From NCBI GenBank assembly GCA_910587575.1, contig CAJULU010000079.1, positions 1 through 12,393 on the forward strand: a stretch of DNA of 12,393 bases, given 5' to 3'. Made by a program: the position numbers and the translations under genes. How positions within the stretch are numbered: position 1 is the first letter of the stretch; the number at the start of each line of letters is the position of its first letter. This document shows, piece after piece, positions 1 to 7,826 of the stretch. The notes beneath the pieces are model-generated. The model was given only the letters and a program-made list of their open reading frames with translations. It had not been told where the DNA came from and searched no databases. The DNA is from an uncultured Dorea sp. (lineage in GTDB: Bacteria > Bacillota > Clostridia > Lachnospirales > Lachnospiraceae).

Positions 1-449
1 TGCTTGTATTTTGCCCTTTCCAGTCTGCGATTAGTGAAGGGGTAACATTTCTGAAAAATATCCAACTAATTACAATTCAAAAATTTTCCCTTTCGCCGTA
101 CCTTGAAAATTTCATAGCCTGCCCAGATTGATACCCGGTACTGAGTGTGCATCCCTGCGTACCTTGCCGGAGGAAACGCCCCGTACAGAGAAGCCGGGAC
201 AGGGAACGGGTCTGGGAGGAACACAGGAAAACGCTCAAAAAATAATAACCAGTCCGGGGAAACGGGCTGGATAACAGCAGATGCCATGCAGGGAAGCCTG
301 ATTGTTTCGGTGTGTTTACATGCCGGGATTTTAGGCTTTCCTGTATTGATGTGCTGTTATCGGCTGGCAGTGCAAAATGAGAGTAGGGAGGCGGATATAC
401 ATGGGAAAGTAGAAAATCAGGTAAATGGAAAGAAAGAATAACAGCAGTT
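1..449. other. left flank, AT-rich and without a convincing gene
   Basis: No recognisable full-length gene lies here. Frame 1 is open from the window edge to a TAA at 43-45, so the tail of an upstream gene is possible, but 14 codons are too few to judge. About 48-115 is strongly AT-rich and could hold a promoter for the giant gene, but I see no clear -35/-10 pair. A hairpin at 249-270 (CCAGTCCG, loop GGGAAA, CGGGCTGG) is followed by a T-rich run only when read on the minus strand. A weak small ORF at 286-441 is listed separately. Confidence 0.5.
286..441 (+). CDS. possible 51-residue membrane peptide
   Basis: This frame extends upstream to ATG 145 (98 codons), but that part has no protein-like character. 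From ATG 286 it encodes a hydrophobic segment (about residues 3-26), then a Cys-Cys pair and a polar, charged tail containing ESREAD. That layout, membrane segment plus Cys plus acidic/basic tail, resembles the DUF3789-type microprotein at 6838, so a diverged relative is conceivable. Against it: no good Shine-Dalgarno upstream of 286, and the stop is only 8 nt before ATG 450. It may be a chance open frame or a decayed gene. Confidence 0.25.
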   Translation: MQGSLIVSVCLHAGILGFPVLMCCYRLAVQNESREADIHGKVENQVNGKKE

Positions 450-488
450 ATGAAGCTGCACAACCAAGAAAGCGAGGGACAGATTAGA

Positions 489-3400
489 TTGAAAGGAAAC
501 GTAAAGAGGATTGTATCCGGCCTGCTGTCGGCGGTCACAGTCTTGTCAGCCTTTTTACAGCCGGTCGGCGCTTATGCGGCAGAGCCGGAGCCTGCGGCTT
601 ATGAAGCGGAGTATCCGGCTTTGGAGAAGGTGAAAGCAAGGCTTGATAAGGATGAAATCGTGGCTGTAGAAGATCATACAGTAGAGATTGACAGCAGTTT
701 TGACGTGGAACATGATTTTTCCGGCATGGAGTTTTCGGCGGATAAAGTAAAGATCACGTTCCACGAAGCGAAGGATAAAGACGGGGAAAAGTTTGACATT
801 GGAAAGGCAGGGACTTATAGAGCAGTCTATTTTGTAGAGTCAGTGAGCAAACATCCCTCCTACCATATCAGCCGGAACATCATTGTGAAGGAAAAAGCGA
901 CCGGTTCATCTTCTGGAAAGCAGCCGGCAGAAGGGGAAGGAAGCGGAAACGGTCATTCCGACGATTCAGAAGGGGCTGCAGAAGATGGGGAAGGGGACTT
1001 GCCGGGACAGACGGCAGATACCGGAGAAATCCCCAAAGAATCCATGACAAAAGCCGAGATGGAGGCGGTCATAGAGGGCATGGAACAGGCGGAGGATACC
1101 AGGCAGGATGCGGAAATGATTGCAGAGGAGGAAGGGATTCTTTTGTTTGCGGAGAGCAGGCAGATGGCAAGGGCATCCGGCTCTGCAACGATGGTGAAAG
1201 GCAGGAAGATTTATTATCCCGGCAACCTGGGGAATTATTCTACCTGCTATTTTACTGTCAATGGGAAGATTGCATACTGCCTGGAGTCTGCAAAGGGTTC
1301 CCCGGATACCGGGAGTTATGCCGCAAAGATCATTGATGGGAACCCGAACCTGCAGAAAGCGCTCTATTATGGCTATGGCGGCACAGGGGATGTGACAGGA
1401 AGCTACATGCCGTCTTTTGGCGAGGATTTGAAGTATGTATTCACCCATATCGCAGCCAGTTATTTTTACTGTGGCATGGATGGGTTTGCCGGATGCACGA
1501 TGGATGACCTGCGGGAGTGCGGGGTGCTTGGATGGATTGATTATCTGAAAAGTCTCCCTGCGCCGCCCGATCCGCAGATCAGTCTGAGCAAAACAGCTTT
1601 GAAAGCGACTTATGACGGATCAAAACAGGTGACGGGGACAACGAAGCTGAACGGTGATTCCAGAAATTCTATTACCATCAAGCTGCCGGAAAATGTGACG
1701 TTCCATAATATAAACGGGGCGAAGCAGACCGGAGGGAACGTAAAAGTTTCCGGAGGGACGAGCTTTTACTTTACTGCCCCGGTGACGGTCAACGGGGACT
1801 GGAATACCGGAGCCATGAAGGGAAGTATCCGGGTCATTTGGAAAGCGCTTGTTGTGCCGACAGGGAGTTCCACACAGGACATCGGGAGCTACTATGAGGA
1901 AGAAAGCGGCAATTCCGTGAGCCTATCCGTGGACTGGCTGGAGCGGGCAAGGGTGAAGGTGGTGAAGGTAGATTCCATCGCCAATGCAAAACTTTCCGGC
2001 GCTGTATTCGGCATATACCGTGATAAGGACTGTACGGATTTGATTACCAAAATGCCTGCGACAGATAAGAACGGTGCGTCAGAGGCGGAGATTGTCATGA
2101 CGCAGAATACGGTGTATCTGAAAGAGATCACAGCTCCGAAGGGATACCGTTACAATGCGACTGCTTACCGTGTGGCGCTGGAAGCAAATAAAACAACTTC
2201 CACTACGGTTCCGGATGTGGAGCAGCTTGGGAACCTCACGATCTATAAGGAAGGGGAAGTCCTGATAGGTGCGGATTCCAATGAAAACGGCGTGACATTC
2301 CGTTATGAAAGCCGCAGGCAGAAAGGGGCGGTGTTCAATGTCTATGCGGCAAAGGATATTACTACGCCCTACGGCTCTGTTGTTTACAAAGCCGGGGAAC
2401 TGGTAGCAGAGAACCTTACGACCGGGGACAACGGCTCTGTGACGCTGAAAAACCTTCATCTCGGCACATACCGGGTAACAGAAGTGCAGGCTCCAAAGAA
2501 TTTTTACAACAAAGGGGAAACAAAAGACGTAGCCATTACCTATGCCGGGCAGATGGCGGAAGCGGCATTTTCCGATACGACATTTCTAAATGACAGGCAG
2601 AAAGCGGATGTCCGTGTGGTAAAGAAAGACAAGGATACGGGCAACGGCCTTGCAGGAGGGATATTCGGGCTGTATGCTTCAGAAAATATCACCAATGCAG
2701 ATGGGAGTGTTGTTGTATCCAAAGGCACATTGCTTGGTAAGGTGACGACGGACAGCAATGGGAACGCTGCATTTTCCGCAGACCTTCCGATTGGGTTTGG
2801 ATATGAGGTGAAAGAAATCCAGGCTCCGGAGGGGTATCTCAGGAACACGGAGGATGTGTATTCTTTCCGGTTCAGTTATACCAATGACCGGGAGGCAAAA
2901 GAGGCATTCTCCCATATCTTTGCCAATGAGCGTGTCAATGCCACGATCCGCCTGCAGAAGAAGGATAAGGAAACCAACAAAAATATCCCGCAGGGGGACG
3001 CTACGCTGGAACATGCCGTTTACGGGCTGTATGCGAGGAAAGACATCCTGCATCCGGATAAAAAGACCGGGACACTCTATAAAGCCGGGGAGCAGGTAGG
3101 GACACTGACCACGGATAAAGAAGGGAAGGCGGAGATCAAAGACTTATATCTTGGGGAGTATTTTGTGAAGGAGATCACGCCGCCCACGGGTTATCTTGCA
3201 GATGAAGCGGAGCATGACCTGACCTGCAATTATGAGGGTGACCTGGTGGCTACGGTAGAGCGTGACTGCACATCCCCGGAGCAGGTGAAAAAGCAGCCGT
3301 TCCAGATCATCAAGGCGGCGGACAATGGGAAAACCGATGCGGATTTATTGTCTGGCGCAGGGTTTACCGCATGGCTGGTATCTTCCCTGGATACGAAGGA

Positions 3401-6400
3401 GAACGGCGGATATGATTTTGATTCCGCTGAACCTGTCATAATCGGGGAGAACGGGGAGACGGAGATCTTCACGGATGAAAGGGGCTATGCCTGCAGCATC
3501 CCGCTCCCGTTTGGGACGTACATTGTGAGGGAAACGACCACGCCGCATAATTACACGCCGGTCAAGGATTTCCTTGTGCATATTACGGAGCATAAGCCGA
3601 ACACGCCGCAGGTATGGCGGGTGCTTTTAGATGATGAATTTGAAGCGAAGCTAAAAATCGTGAAGCAGGACGATGAAACGAAGAAGGCTGTGCTTGCGGA
3701 AAATACAGAGTTTAAGGTTTATGATCTGGACAACCAAAAATATGTGGAGCAGGTGACGACTTACCCGACCGTGGTAACGCATAAATCTTATTTTACAGAC
3801 AGTGAAGGCTATCTGATCCTGCCGCAGAATTTAAAGATCGGGCATTACCGCATTGAGGAAGTAAATGCCCCGTTCGGCTATACGCTGAATGAAAATTATT
3901 ATGAAGTGTCCGTGGATTCCGATACGCTGTATCAGATGCACGATGTATCGGGGGATGTCATTATTGATGTTGTCTATGAGAACCATCCGGTCAAGGGCGA
4001 GCTGCATATCGTGAAGAAGGGCGAAGTCTTAAACCGGTATGATGACAAAGATTTTTGTTATGAAGTGGAGAGCCTGGAGGGAGCAGAGTTTAAAGTCTAT
4101 GCGGCAGAGGATATTTATACCGCAGATTTTCAGAAGGATGAAAACGGGAACCGGATTCTCGAATATGCTTCCGGCGCATTGGTGGAAACGCTGGTGACGG
4201 ATAAAGACGGGAAAGCCCTGATTGAAAACCTTCCGCTTGGCACATATCGGATTGAGGAAACAAAAGCACCGGAGGGTTTTGTTCTGAATGGAGAGGCACA
4301 GACTGTTACCTTCGCCTATGCAGGACAGGATAAGCCAGTCATCGAACAGACTGCTACGTTTGAAAATGACCGCCAAAAGGTGGAGATTGCAGTGGTAAAG
4401 AAAGATGCGGAGAACAGTGCTGTGGTAGAGGGCGCAGTCTTTGGGCTGTATGCCAAAGCTGATATTTTGGCACATGGGGAAGTAATCGTGAGAGCGAATA
4501 TGCTGCTTGGGGAAGCCATGACCGGGGAAGACGGCAGGGCAGCCTTTGACCTGGATCTGCCTTTCGGGGAGTATTATATCCGGGAAGAAAAAGCGCCTGC
4601 AGGCTATGTATCTTCCGATAAAACCATAGAAGTGTCTGCAGCATACCAGGGCCAGGATGTGAAGGTGGCAGAATACGTTTCTGAATTTAAGAATGAGCCG
4701 ACAACCATTTCCATTAAAAAGACAGACCTTGCAACAGGCGTGGAACTGGAAGGCGCGACGCTGACCGTCCTTGATAAAGACGGGAATACCATAGACACCT
4801 GGAAATCCGTGAAGGGTGAGGAACATATCATCAAGCGGCTGACTGCAGGGGAAACCTACACGCTCCGGGAAGAATTAGCTCCATACGGATATTTAAAGGC
4901 GGAGGAAATCACGTTTACTGTAGAGGACACCGCTAAGATCCAGAAGGTGGAGATGAAGGATGATGTGCCGATAGGTATGCTCCTGATTAATAAAAAAGGG
5001 GAATTTCTGGAGGATGTATCTTTACTGGACAGCATCGGCGGATGGATCACGCATCTGTTTGAATATGTCAATGGCTCATTGAAAGACGTTACCTTTGAAG
5101 TATATGCCTTAGAGGATATAAAAGCGGCAGACGGGGAGAGTGACGATTATTATAAAAAGGATGAGCTGGTAGACACCATCACCACGGATGATACCGGGAT
5201 TGCGAAGGTTACGAACCTTCCACTTGGAAAATATTATGTGAAAGAGAAGGAAACGACGGAAGGTTATGTTTTAGACGGCGAAATCCGGGAGATTGACCTG
5301 ACTTACCGTGACCAGGACACAGCAGTTGTCACATTTTCTATGGACTGGCAGAATAACCGTCAGAGAGCGGAGATCAACGTATTAAAGACAGAAAAAGATT
5401 CTGAACGTACAGTGGAGGGGACGGTATTCGCTTTATGCGCAAAAGAGGACATTACCAACAAAGACGGCGATGTGATTATGGAGGCAGATACGGTGATCGA
5501 GGAAAAAGCCACGGACAAAGATGGAAAACTTATCTTTGCGGCTGACCTTCCGATTGGATTTCCGTATTATGTGAAAGAAACTGCCCCGGCTCCGGGATTT
5601 ACCAGTGAGGGCGAGGTGCAGGAATTTGAGTTTACCTATGAGGATGCGAAAGAAGAAAGCATCTCCTATGAATTTGCCTTTGAAAATGTGCCTACGGTAT
5701 TTGAGTTTACCAAAACATCCCTTACGGATGGCAAAGAGGTTGAGGGCGCAAAGCTGCAGGTGACGGATGAGGATGGCAATCTTGTAGATGAATGGATTTC
5801 CGGCAAAGAGCCGCACATTATCAAAGAACTGACGGTCGGCGGGAAATATACGATGACCGAAACACAGCCTGCAGACGGCTATGTGACCGCAGAGAGCATT
5901 ATATTTACTGTGGAGAATACAGGCGAAGTGCAGAAAGTGGAGATGAAGGACGACGTGACAAAAGCAGAGATTTCCAAGACGGACATAGCCGGAAAGGAAC
6001 TGCCGGGGGCAAAACTTTCCATCCAGGATAAAGAAGGGAAAACAGTGGAGAGCTGGACTTCCGAGGATAAGCCGCATTATATAGAAATGCTGCCGATCGG
6101 GGAATACACGCTGCATGAGGAAAGTGCGCCGGACGGCTACCTGGTGGCAGAAGATGTGAAGTTTGAAGTCAAAGATACCGGGGAGATACAGAAAGTGTCA
6201 ATGGAAGATGATGTAACAAAAGTAGAGATTTCCAAGACAGATATGGCCGGAAAGGAATTGCCGGGGGCAAAACTTTCCATCCAGGATAAAGAAGGGAAAA
6301 CAGTGGAAAGCTGGACTTCCGAGGATAAGCCGCACTATATAGAAATGCTGCCGATCGGGGAATACACGCTGCATGAGGAAAGTGCGCCGGAGGGTTATCT

Positions 6401-6641
6401 TGTGGCGGAGGATGTGAAATTTGAAGTCAAGGATACCAAAGAGATCCAGAAGGTTGTGATGAAAGATGAAGCGAAGCCGGATGAGCCAAAGGAAACGCCA
6501 AAGCCGGAAACACCGTCTGCAGGGACACCGAAAACCGGGGATGACAGGCCGTTCTGGTTATGGCTTGCATTAGCCGGAATTGCAGTCTGCGGCATTGGGA
6601 GTTCTATATTTATATTCTGTAGAAAAAGGAAGGAGGACTGA
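489..6641 (+). CDS. giant sortase-anchored Cna-B (SpaA-type) surface adhesin
   Basis: Cell-wall adhesin of the isopeptide-forming Cna-B/SpaA kind carried by conjugative elements of gut Clostridia; probable role is adhesion or mating contact. I prefer TTG 489 (GAGGGA 9 nt upstream), which puts KGNVKR directly before the signal-peptide core; ATG 450 lies in the same frame but lacks a ribosome site. Residues below count from ATG 450 (2063 aa). Signal peptide with cleavage near AYA 41-43; Ig-like N-domain about 45-150; acidic Gly/Ser/Glu linker about 150-230; thioester (TQXA-like) domain about 240-375 with IAYCLES (Cys277); beta-rich domain about 376-498; then about 14 Cna-B-type repeats, 499-2009. 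Most repeats carry an early Lys, a late Glu before P-x-G-Y, and F-x-N at the end; the short C-terminal ones end in DD instead. The tail has TPKTGD (2026-2031), a membrane helix and RKRKED. The protein's nature is secure; its ligand is unknown. Confidence 0.93.
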   Translation: MKGNVKRIVSGLLSAVTVLSAFLQPVGAYAAEPEPAAYEAEYPALEKVKARLDKDEIVAVEDHTVEIDSSFDVEHDFSGMEFSADKVKITFHEAKDKDGEKFDIGKAGTYRAVYFVESVSKHPSYHISRNIIVKEKATGSSSGKQPAEGEGSGNGHSDDSEGAAEDGEGDLPGQTADTGEIPKESMTKAEMEAVIEGMEQAEDTRQDAEMIAEEEGILLFAESRQMARASGSATMVKGRKIYYPGNLGNYSTCYFTVNGKIAYCLESAKGSPDTGSYAAKIIDGNPNLQKALYYGYGGTGDVTGSYMPSFGEDLKYVFTHIAASYFYCGMDGFAGCTMDDLRECGVLGWIDYLKSLPAPPDPQISLSKTALKATYDGSKQVTGTTKLNGDSRNSITIKLPENVTFHNINGAKQTGGNVKVSGGTSFYFTAPVTVNGDWNTGAMKGSIRVIWKALVVPTGSSTQDIGSYYEEESGNSVSLSVDWLERARVKVVKVDSIANAKLSGAVFGIYRDKDCTDLITKMPATDKNGASEAEIVMTQNTVYLKEITAPKGYRYNATAYRVALEANKTTSTTVPDVEQLGNLTIYKEGEVLIGADSNENGVTFRYESRRQKGAVFNVYAAKDITTPYGSVVYKAGELVAENLTTGDNGSVTLKNLHLGTYRVTEVQAPKNFYNKGETKDVAITYAGQMAEAAFSDTTFLNDRQKADVRVVKKDKDTGNGLAGGIFGLYASENITNADGSVVVSKGTLLGKVTTDSNGNAAFSADLPIGFGYEVKEIQAPEGYLRNTEDVYSFRFSYTNDREAKEAFSHIFANERVNATIRLQKKDKETNKNIPQGDATLEHAVYGLYARKDILHPDKKTGTLYKAGEQVGTLTTDKEGKAEIKDLYLGEYFVKEITPPTGYLADEAEHDLTCNYEGDLVATVERDCTSPEQVKKQPFQIIKAADNGKTDADLLSGAGFTAWLVSSLDTKENGGYDFDSAEPVIIGENGETEIFTDERGYACSIPLPFGTYIVRETTTPHNYTPVKDFLVHITEHKPNTPQVWRVLLDDEFEAKLKIVKQDDETKKAVLAENTEFKVYDLDNQKYVEQVTTYPTVVTHKSYFTDSEGYLILPQNLKIGHYRIEEVNAPFGYTLNENYYEVSVDSDTLYQMHDVSGDVIIDVVYENHPVKGELHIVKKGEVLNRYDDKDFCYEVESLEGAEFKVYAAEDIYTADFQKDENGNRILEYASGALVETLVTDKDGKALIENLPLGTYRIEETKAPEGFVLNGEAQTVTFAYAGQDKPVIEQTATFENDRQKVEIAVVKKDAENSAVVEGAVFGLYAKADILAHGEVIVRANMLLGEAMTGEDGRAAFDLDLPFGEYYIREEKAPAGYVSSDKTIEVSAAYQGQDVKVAEYVSEFKNEPTTISIKKTDLATGVELEGATLTVLDKDGNTIDTWKSVKGEEHIIKRLTAGETYTLREELAPYGYLKAEEITFTVEDTAKIQKVEMKDDVPIGMLLINKKGEFLEDVSLLDSIGGWITHLFEYVNGSLKDVTFEVYALEDIKAADGESDDYYKKDELVDTITTDDTGIAKVTNLPLGKYYVKEKETTEGYVLDGEIREIDLTYRDQDTAVVTFSMDWQNNRQRAEINVLKTEKDSERTVEGTVFALCAKEDITNKDGDVIMEADTVIEEKATDKDGKLIFAADLPIGFPYYVKETAPAPGFTSEGEVQEFEFTYEDAKEESISYEFAFENVPTVFEFTKTSLTDGKEVEGAKLQVTDEDGNLVDEWISGKEPHIIKELTVGGKYTMTETQPADGYVTAESIIFTVENTGEVQKVEMKDDVTKAEISKTDIAGKELPGAKLSIQDKEGKTVESWTSEDKPHYIEMLPIGEYTLHEESAPDGYLVAEDVKFEVKDTGEIQKVSMEDDVTKVEISKTDMAGKELPGAKLSIQDKEGKTVESWTSEDKPHYIEMLPIGEYTLHEESAPEGYLVAEDVKFEVKDTKEIQKVVMKDEAKPDEPKETPKPETPSAGTPKTGDDRPFWLWLALAGIAVCGIGSSIFIFCRKRKED
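5961..6476 (+). repeat. two tandem 258-bp Cna-B repeat units
   Basis: Unit 1 is 5961-6218 and unit 2 is 6219-6476, an exact offset of 258 bp (86 codons). The first about 55 residues differ at only two positions (A/V and I/M), and the DNA is nearly identical there apart from a few transitions. Divergence rises towards the end of unit 2, where it joins the proline-rich wall-spanning linker. This is a recent in-frame duplication of the last short-class Cna-B domain. More diverged short-class units lie at about 4705-4974 and 5697-5960. Confidence 0.9.
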
Positions 6642-6691
6642 CAGCATTTGGTGAAATCCAGGTAGCTGTCCATAGAAGCAAAAAAGAATTT

Positions 6692-6740
6692 AAGCATGAG
6701 GGCGTTTACGGGGAGAATCTGTAAGCGTTTTTTCATGCTT
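6692..6740 (+). terminator. long hairpin after the adhesin gene, possible terminator or attenuator
   Basis: The left arm 6692-6709 and right arm 6721-6740 pair in two blocks. AAGCATGA pairs with TCATGCTT as the outer helix. CGTTTAC pairs with GTAAGCG (one wobble) as the inner helix, with an 11-nt loop. Three G-T pairs and a 2-nt bulge join them. The inner stem is followed directly by six Ts (6728-6733), as in an intrinsic terminator, yet the T run also lies inside the larger fold. It begins about 50 nt after the adhesin stop and could separate adhesin transcription from the transfer genes. The terminator role is inferred. Confidence 0.4.
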
Positions 6741-6837
6741 CCATATATGGAGAATTGTTGGCTGCAGATCCTGTGCAGGAACATATTCACAGGAATCTGT
6801 AAATGCCAGTTCCCCATATGGAAAGGGGTGAAGCAAA

Positions 6838-6954
6838 ATGAGAGGAATCATCGCCGTTGCAGGTATATTTATGGCGGTTACGCTGTACTCATGTATCCGG
6901 GCAGGGGCGCAGGAGGACAGGCATATGGAAGAAATGGAACAGAGAGGGGAATGA
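6838..6954 (+). CDS. DUF3789-like small membrane protein (38 aa)
   Basis: A 38-codon ORF with AAAGGGG at 6822-6828, about 9 nt before ATG 6838. It has one hydrophobic helix (about residues 3-20, GIIAVAGIFMAVTLYSC), then IRAG and an acidic tail with EDRHMEEMEQ. This pattern, a single helix, Cys, small residues, then a D-R-x-M-E motif, matches my recollection of the DUF3789 microproteins found in Tn1549-like elements; their function is unknown. The TGA (6952-6954) is one base before the ATG of the next gene, so the two are probably translationally coupled. Family assignment is from pattern memory only. Confidence 0.65.
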   Translation: MRGIIAVAGIFMAVTLYSCIRAGAQEDRHMEEMEQRGE

Positions 6955-6955
6955 G

Positions 6956-7315
6956 ATGCAGGCAGGAAAGGCAGACAGCCGGAACCGGGCGAGGGATAGC
7001 CGGAATTATGCAGAGGACAAGCCGGGTGACTGTAAGCACTGTTATTTCTGGAAAGGGAAGCGGAAAGGATGCAGCCAGGAGGAATGTTATTACCTTCTCC
7101 CGGAAAGAGAACCGCCATCGGCAGATATTCCAGGGAATCCTCTGCCGCAGAAATTTAGCAAAAGTGGCATTGGCGGCGGTGACTGCCAGAGCTGTCCTTA
7201 TGGCAGGCATTCCCCATGCATCGGCTACTGCATACAGAAGATTTTGCATGAAATGAGGCAGAGAAAACAATCCGCAGGAAAGGAGGGAAAAAGCCTTGCA
7301 GGACGAGGTAAATGA
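6956..7315 (+). CDS. cysteine-rich small protein with two four-Cys modules
   Basis: 119 residues from ATG 6956, with a GAGGGGA ribosome site 5 nt upstream; the frame is open back to ATG 6857, but that stretch overlaps the DUF3789-like gene and is not protein-like. Eight cysteines form two groups: C26-x2-C29-x9-C39-x4-C44 and C77-x2-C80-x7-C88-x3-C92, joined by a Pro-rich segment. The second holds CPYGRHSPC followed by a basic helix and Lys/Arg-rich tail. Each group could bind one zinc ion or Fe-S cluster (inference). Similar small Cys-rich proteins sit just before pcfB in related elements, as far as I recall. It overlaps pcfB by 20 nt, so it belongs to the transfer operon. Specific function unknown; a nucleic-acid-binding accessory factor is one option. 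Confidence 0.7.
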   Translation: MQAGKADSRNRARDSRNYAEDKPGDCKHCYFWKGKRKGCSQEECYYLLPEREPPSADIPGNPLPQKFSKSGIGGGDCQSCPYGRHSPCIGYCIQKILHEMRQRKQSAGKEGKSLAGRGK

Positions 7316-7826
7316 GAAAACAGTATCACTGTGCGTCAATGGCGGCAAGATCTCCGCACGGATTCTGAAAGCCGCCATGCTGAAAGCGTTGGCAAAGATG
7401 GAGCAGGAGAAGCGGAACGGGAAGCAGAGACAGGCAGAGAAAAAAGCGGTACAGAAGGCAGAAAAAAGCGCTGCCATAAGCCACGGGAAACAGAGCATGG
7501 AGAAGCTGATGGGGCAGGGGTGCCAGCTATCCAATATTGAAGTGACGGACGGCAATATCAAATCCTTTGAGAAATGCGCCCGGAAGTACAGCATTGATTT
7601 CAGCCTGAAAAAAGACACTTCCATCTCCCCGCCCCGCTATTTTGTATTCTTCAAGGCGAAGGACGTGGATGTGATGACGGCGGCATTTAAGGAATATACC
7701 GGAAAATCCCTGAATAAGAGCAAGAAACCGTCCATCCGCAAGAAGCTGGAGCAGGCGAAAGAGCGGACTGCAAAGCACAGGGAGCGGGAAAAGACAAAAC
7801 AGAAAGAACGGGGGCCGGAGCATTGA
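7296..7826 (+). CDS. pcfB: PcfB family (DUF3801) conjugation protein
   Basis: 176 residues starting at TTG 7296, set by AGGAGGG at 7281-7287, 8 nt upstream. The N-terminus (MQDEVNEKTVSLCVNGGKI) and a compact core with CQLSNIEVTD, IKSFEKCARKY and YFVFFKAKDVDVM fit the PcfB/DUF3801 family; both ends are Lys/Arg/Gln-rich and probably helical. PcfB in plasmid pCF10 is an accessory relaxosome factor that links the relaxase and its DNA to the coupling protein PcfC (established for that system; transferred here by homology). It overlaps the Cys-rich gene upstream by 20 nt and the VirD4 gene downstream by 4 nt, consistent with relaxosome docking beside the coupling ATPase. Confidence 0.88.
   Translation: MQDEVNEKTVSLCVNGGKISARILKAAMLKALAKMEQEKRNGKQRQAEKKAVQKAEKSAAISHGKQSMEKLMGQGCQLSNIEVTDGNIKSFEKCARKYSIDFSLKKDTSISPPRYFVFFKAKDVDVMTAAFKEYTGKSLNKSKKPSIRKKLEQAKERTAKHREREKTKQKERGPEH

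Noticed and set aside
103..132. TTGAAA with ATTGAT downstream as a promoter for the adhesin
   Set aside because: The -10 match is poor and the distance to the start is over 300 nt; not enough to call.
249..270. Hairpin with a T-rich tail on the minus strand as a terminator
   Set aside because: No credible minus-strand gene lies to its right that it could terminate, and on the + strand no T run follows.
145..285. Upstream part of the 98-codon frame ending at 441
   Set aside because: Gly/Asn/Arg-rich low-information translation, no ribosome site before ATG 145; only the hydrophobic part from 286 is kept as a weak candidate.
4029..4826. 265-codon minus-strand open frame inside the adhesin
   Set aside because: It is antisense to the Cna-B repeats, Cys/Phe/His-rich, without motif or ribosome site; it is a shadow of the repetitive coding strand.
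5433..6116. 227-codon minus-strand open frame inside the adhesin
   Set aside because: Same kind of antisense shadow; apparent repeats in it mirror the Cna-B repeats.
6696..7256. 186-codon + strand open frame across the DUF3789-like and Cys-rich genes
   Set aside because: Its translation is Arg/Cys-rich with no domain character, it has no ribosome site, and it overlaps two better-supported genes in other frames.
6878..7624. 248-codon minus-strand open frame rich in Phe, Leu and Ser
   Set aside because: It runs antisense to the Cys-rich and PcfB genes, which have proper starts and known neighbours; the hydrophobic look comes from complementing Lys/Glu codons.
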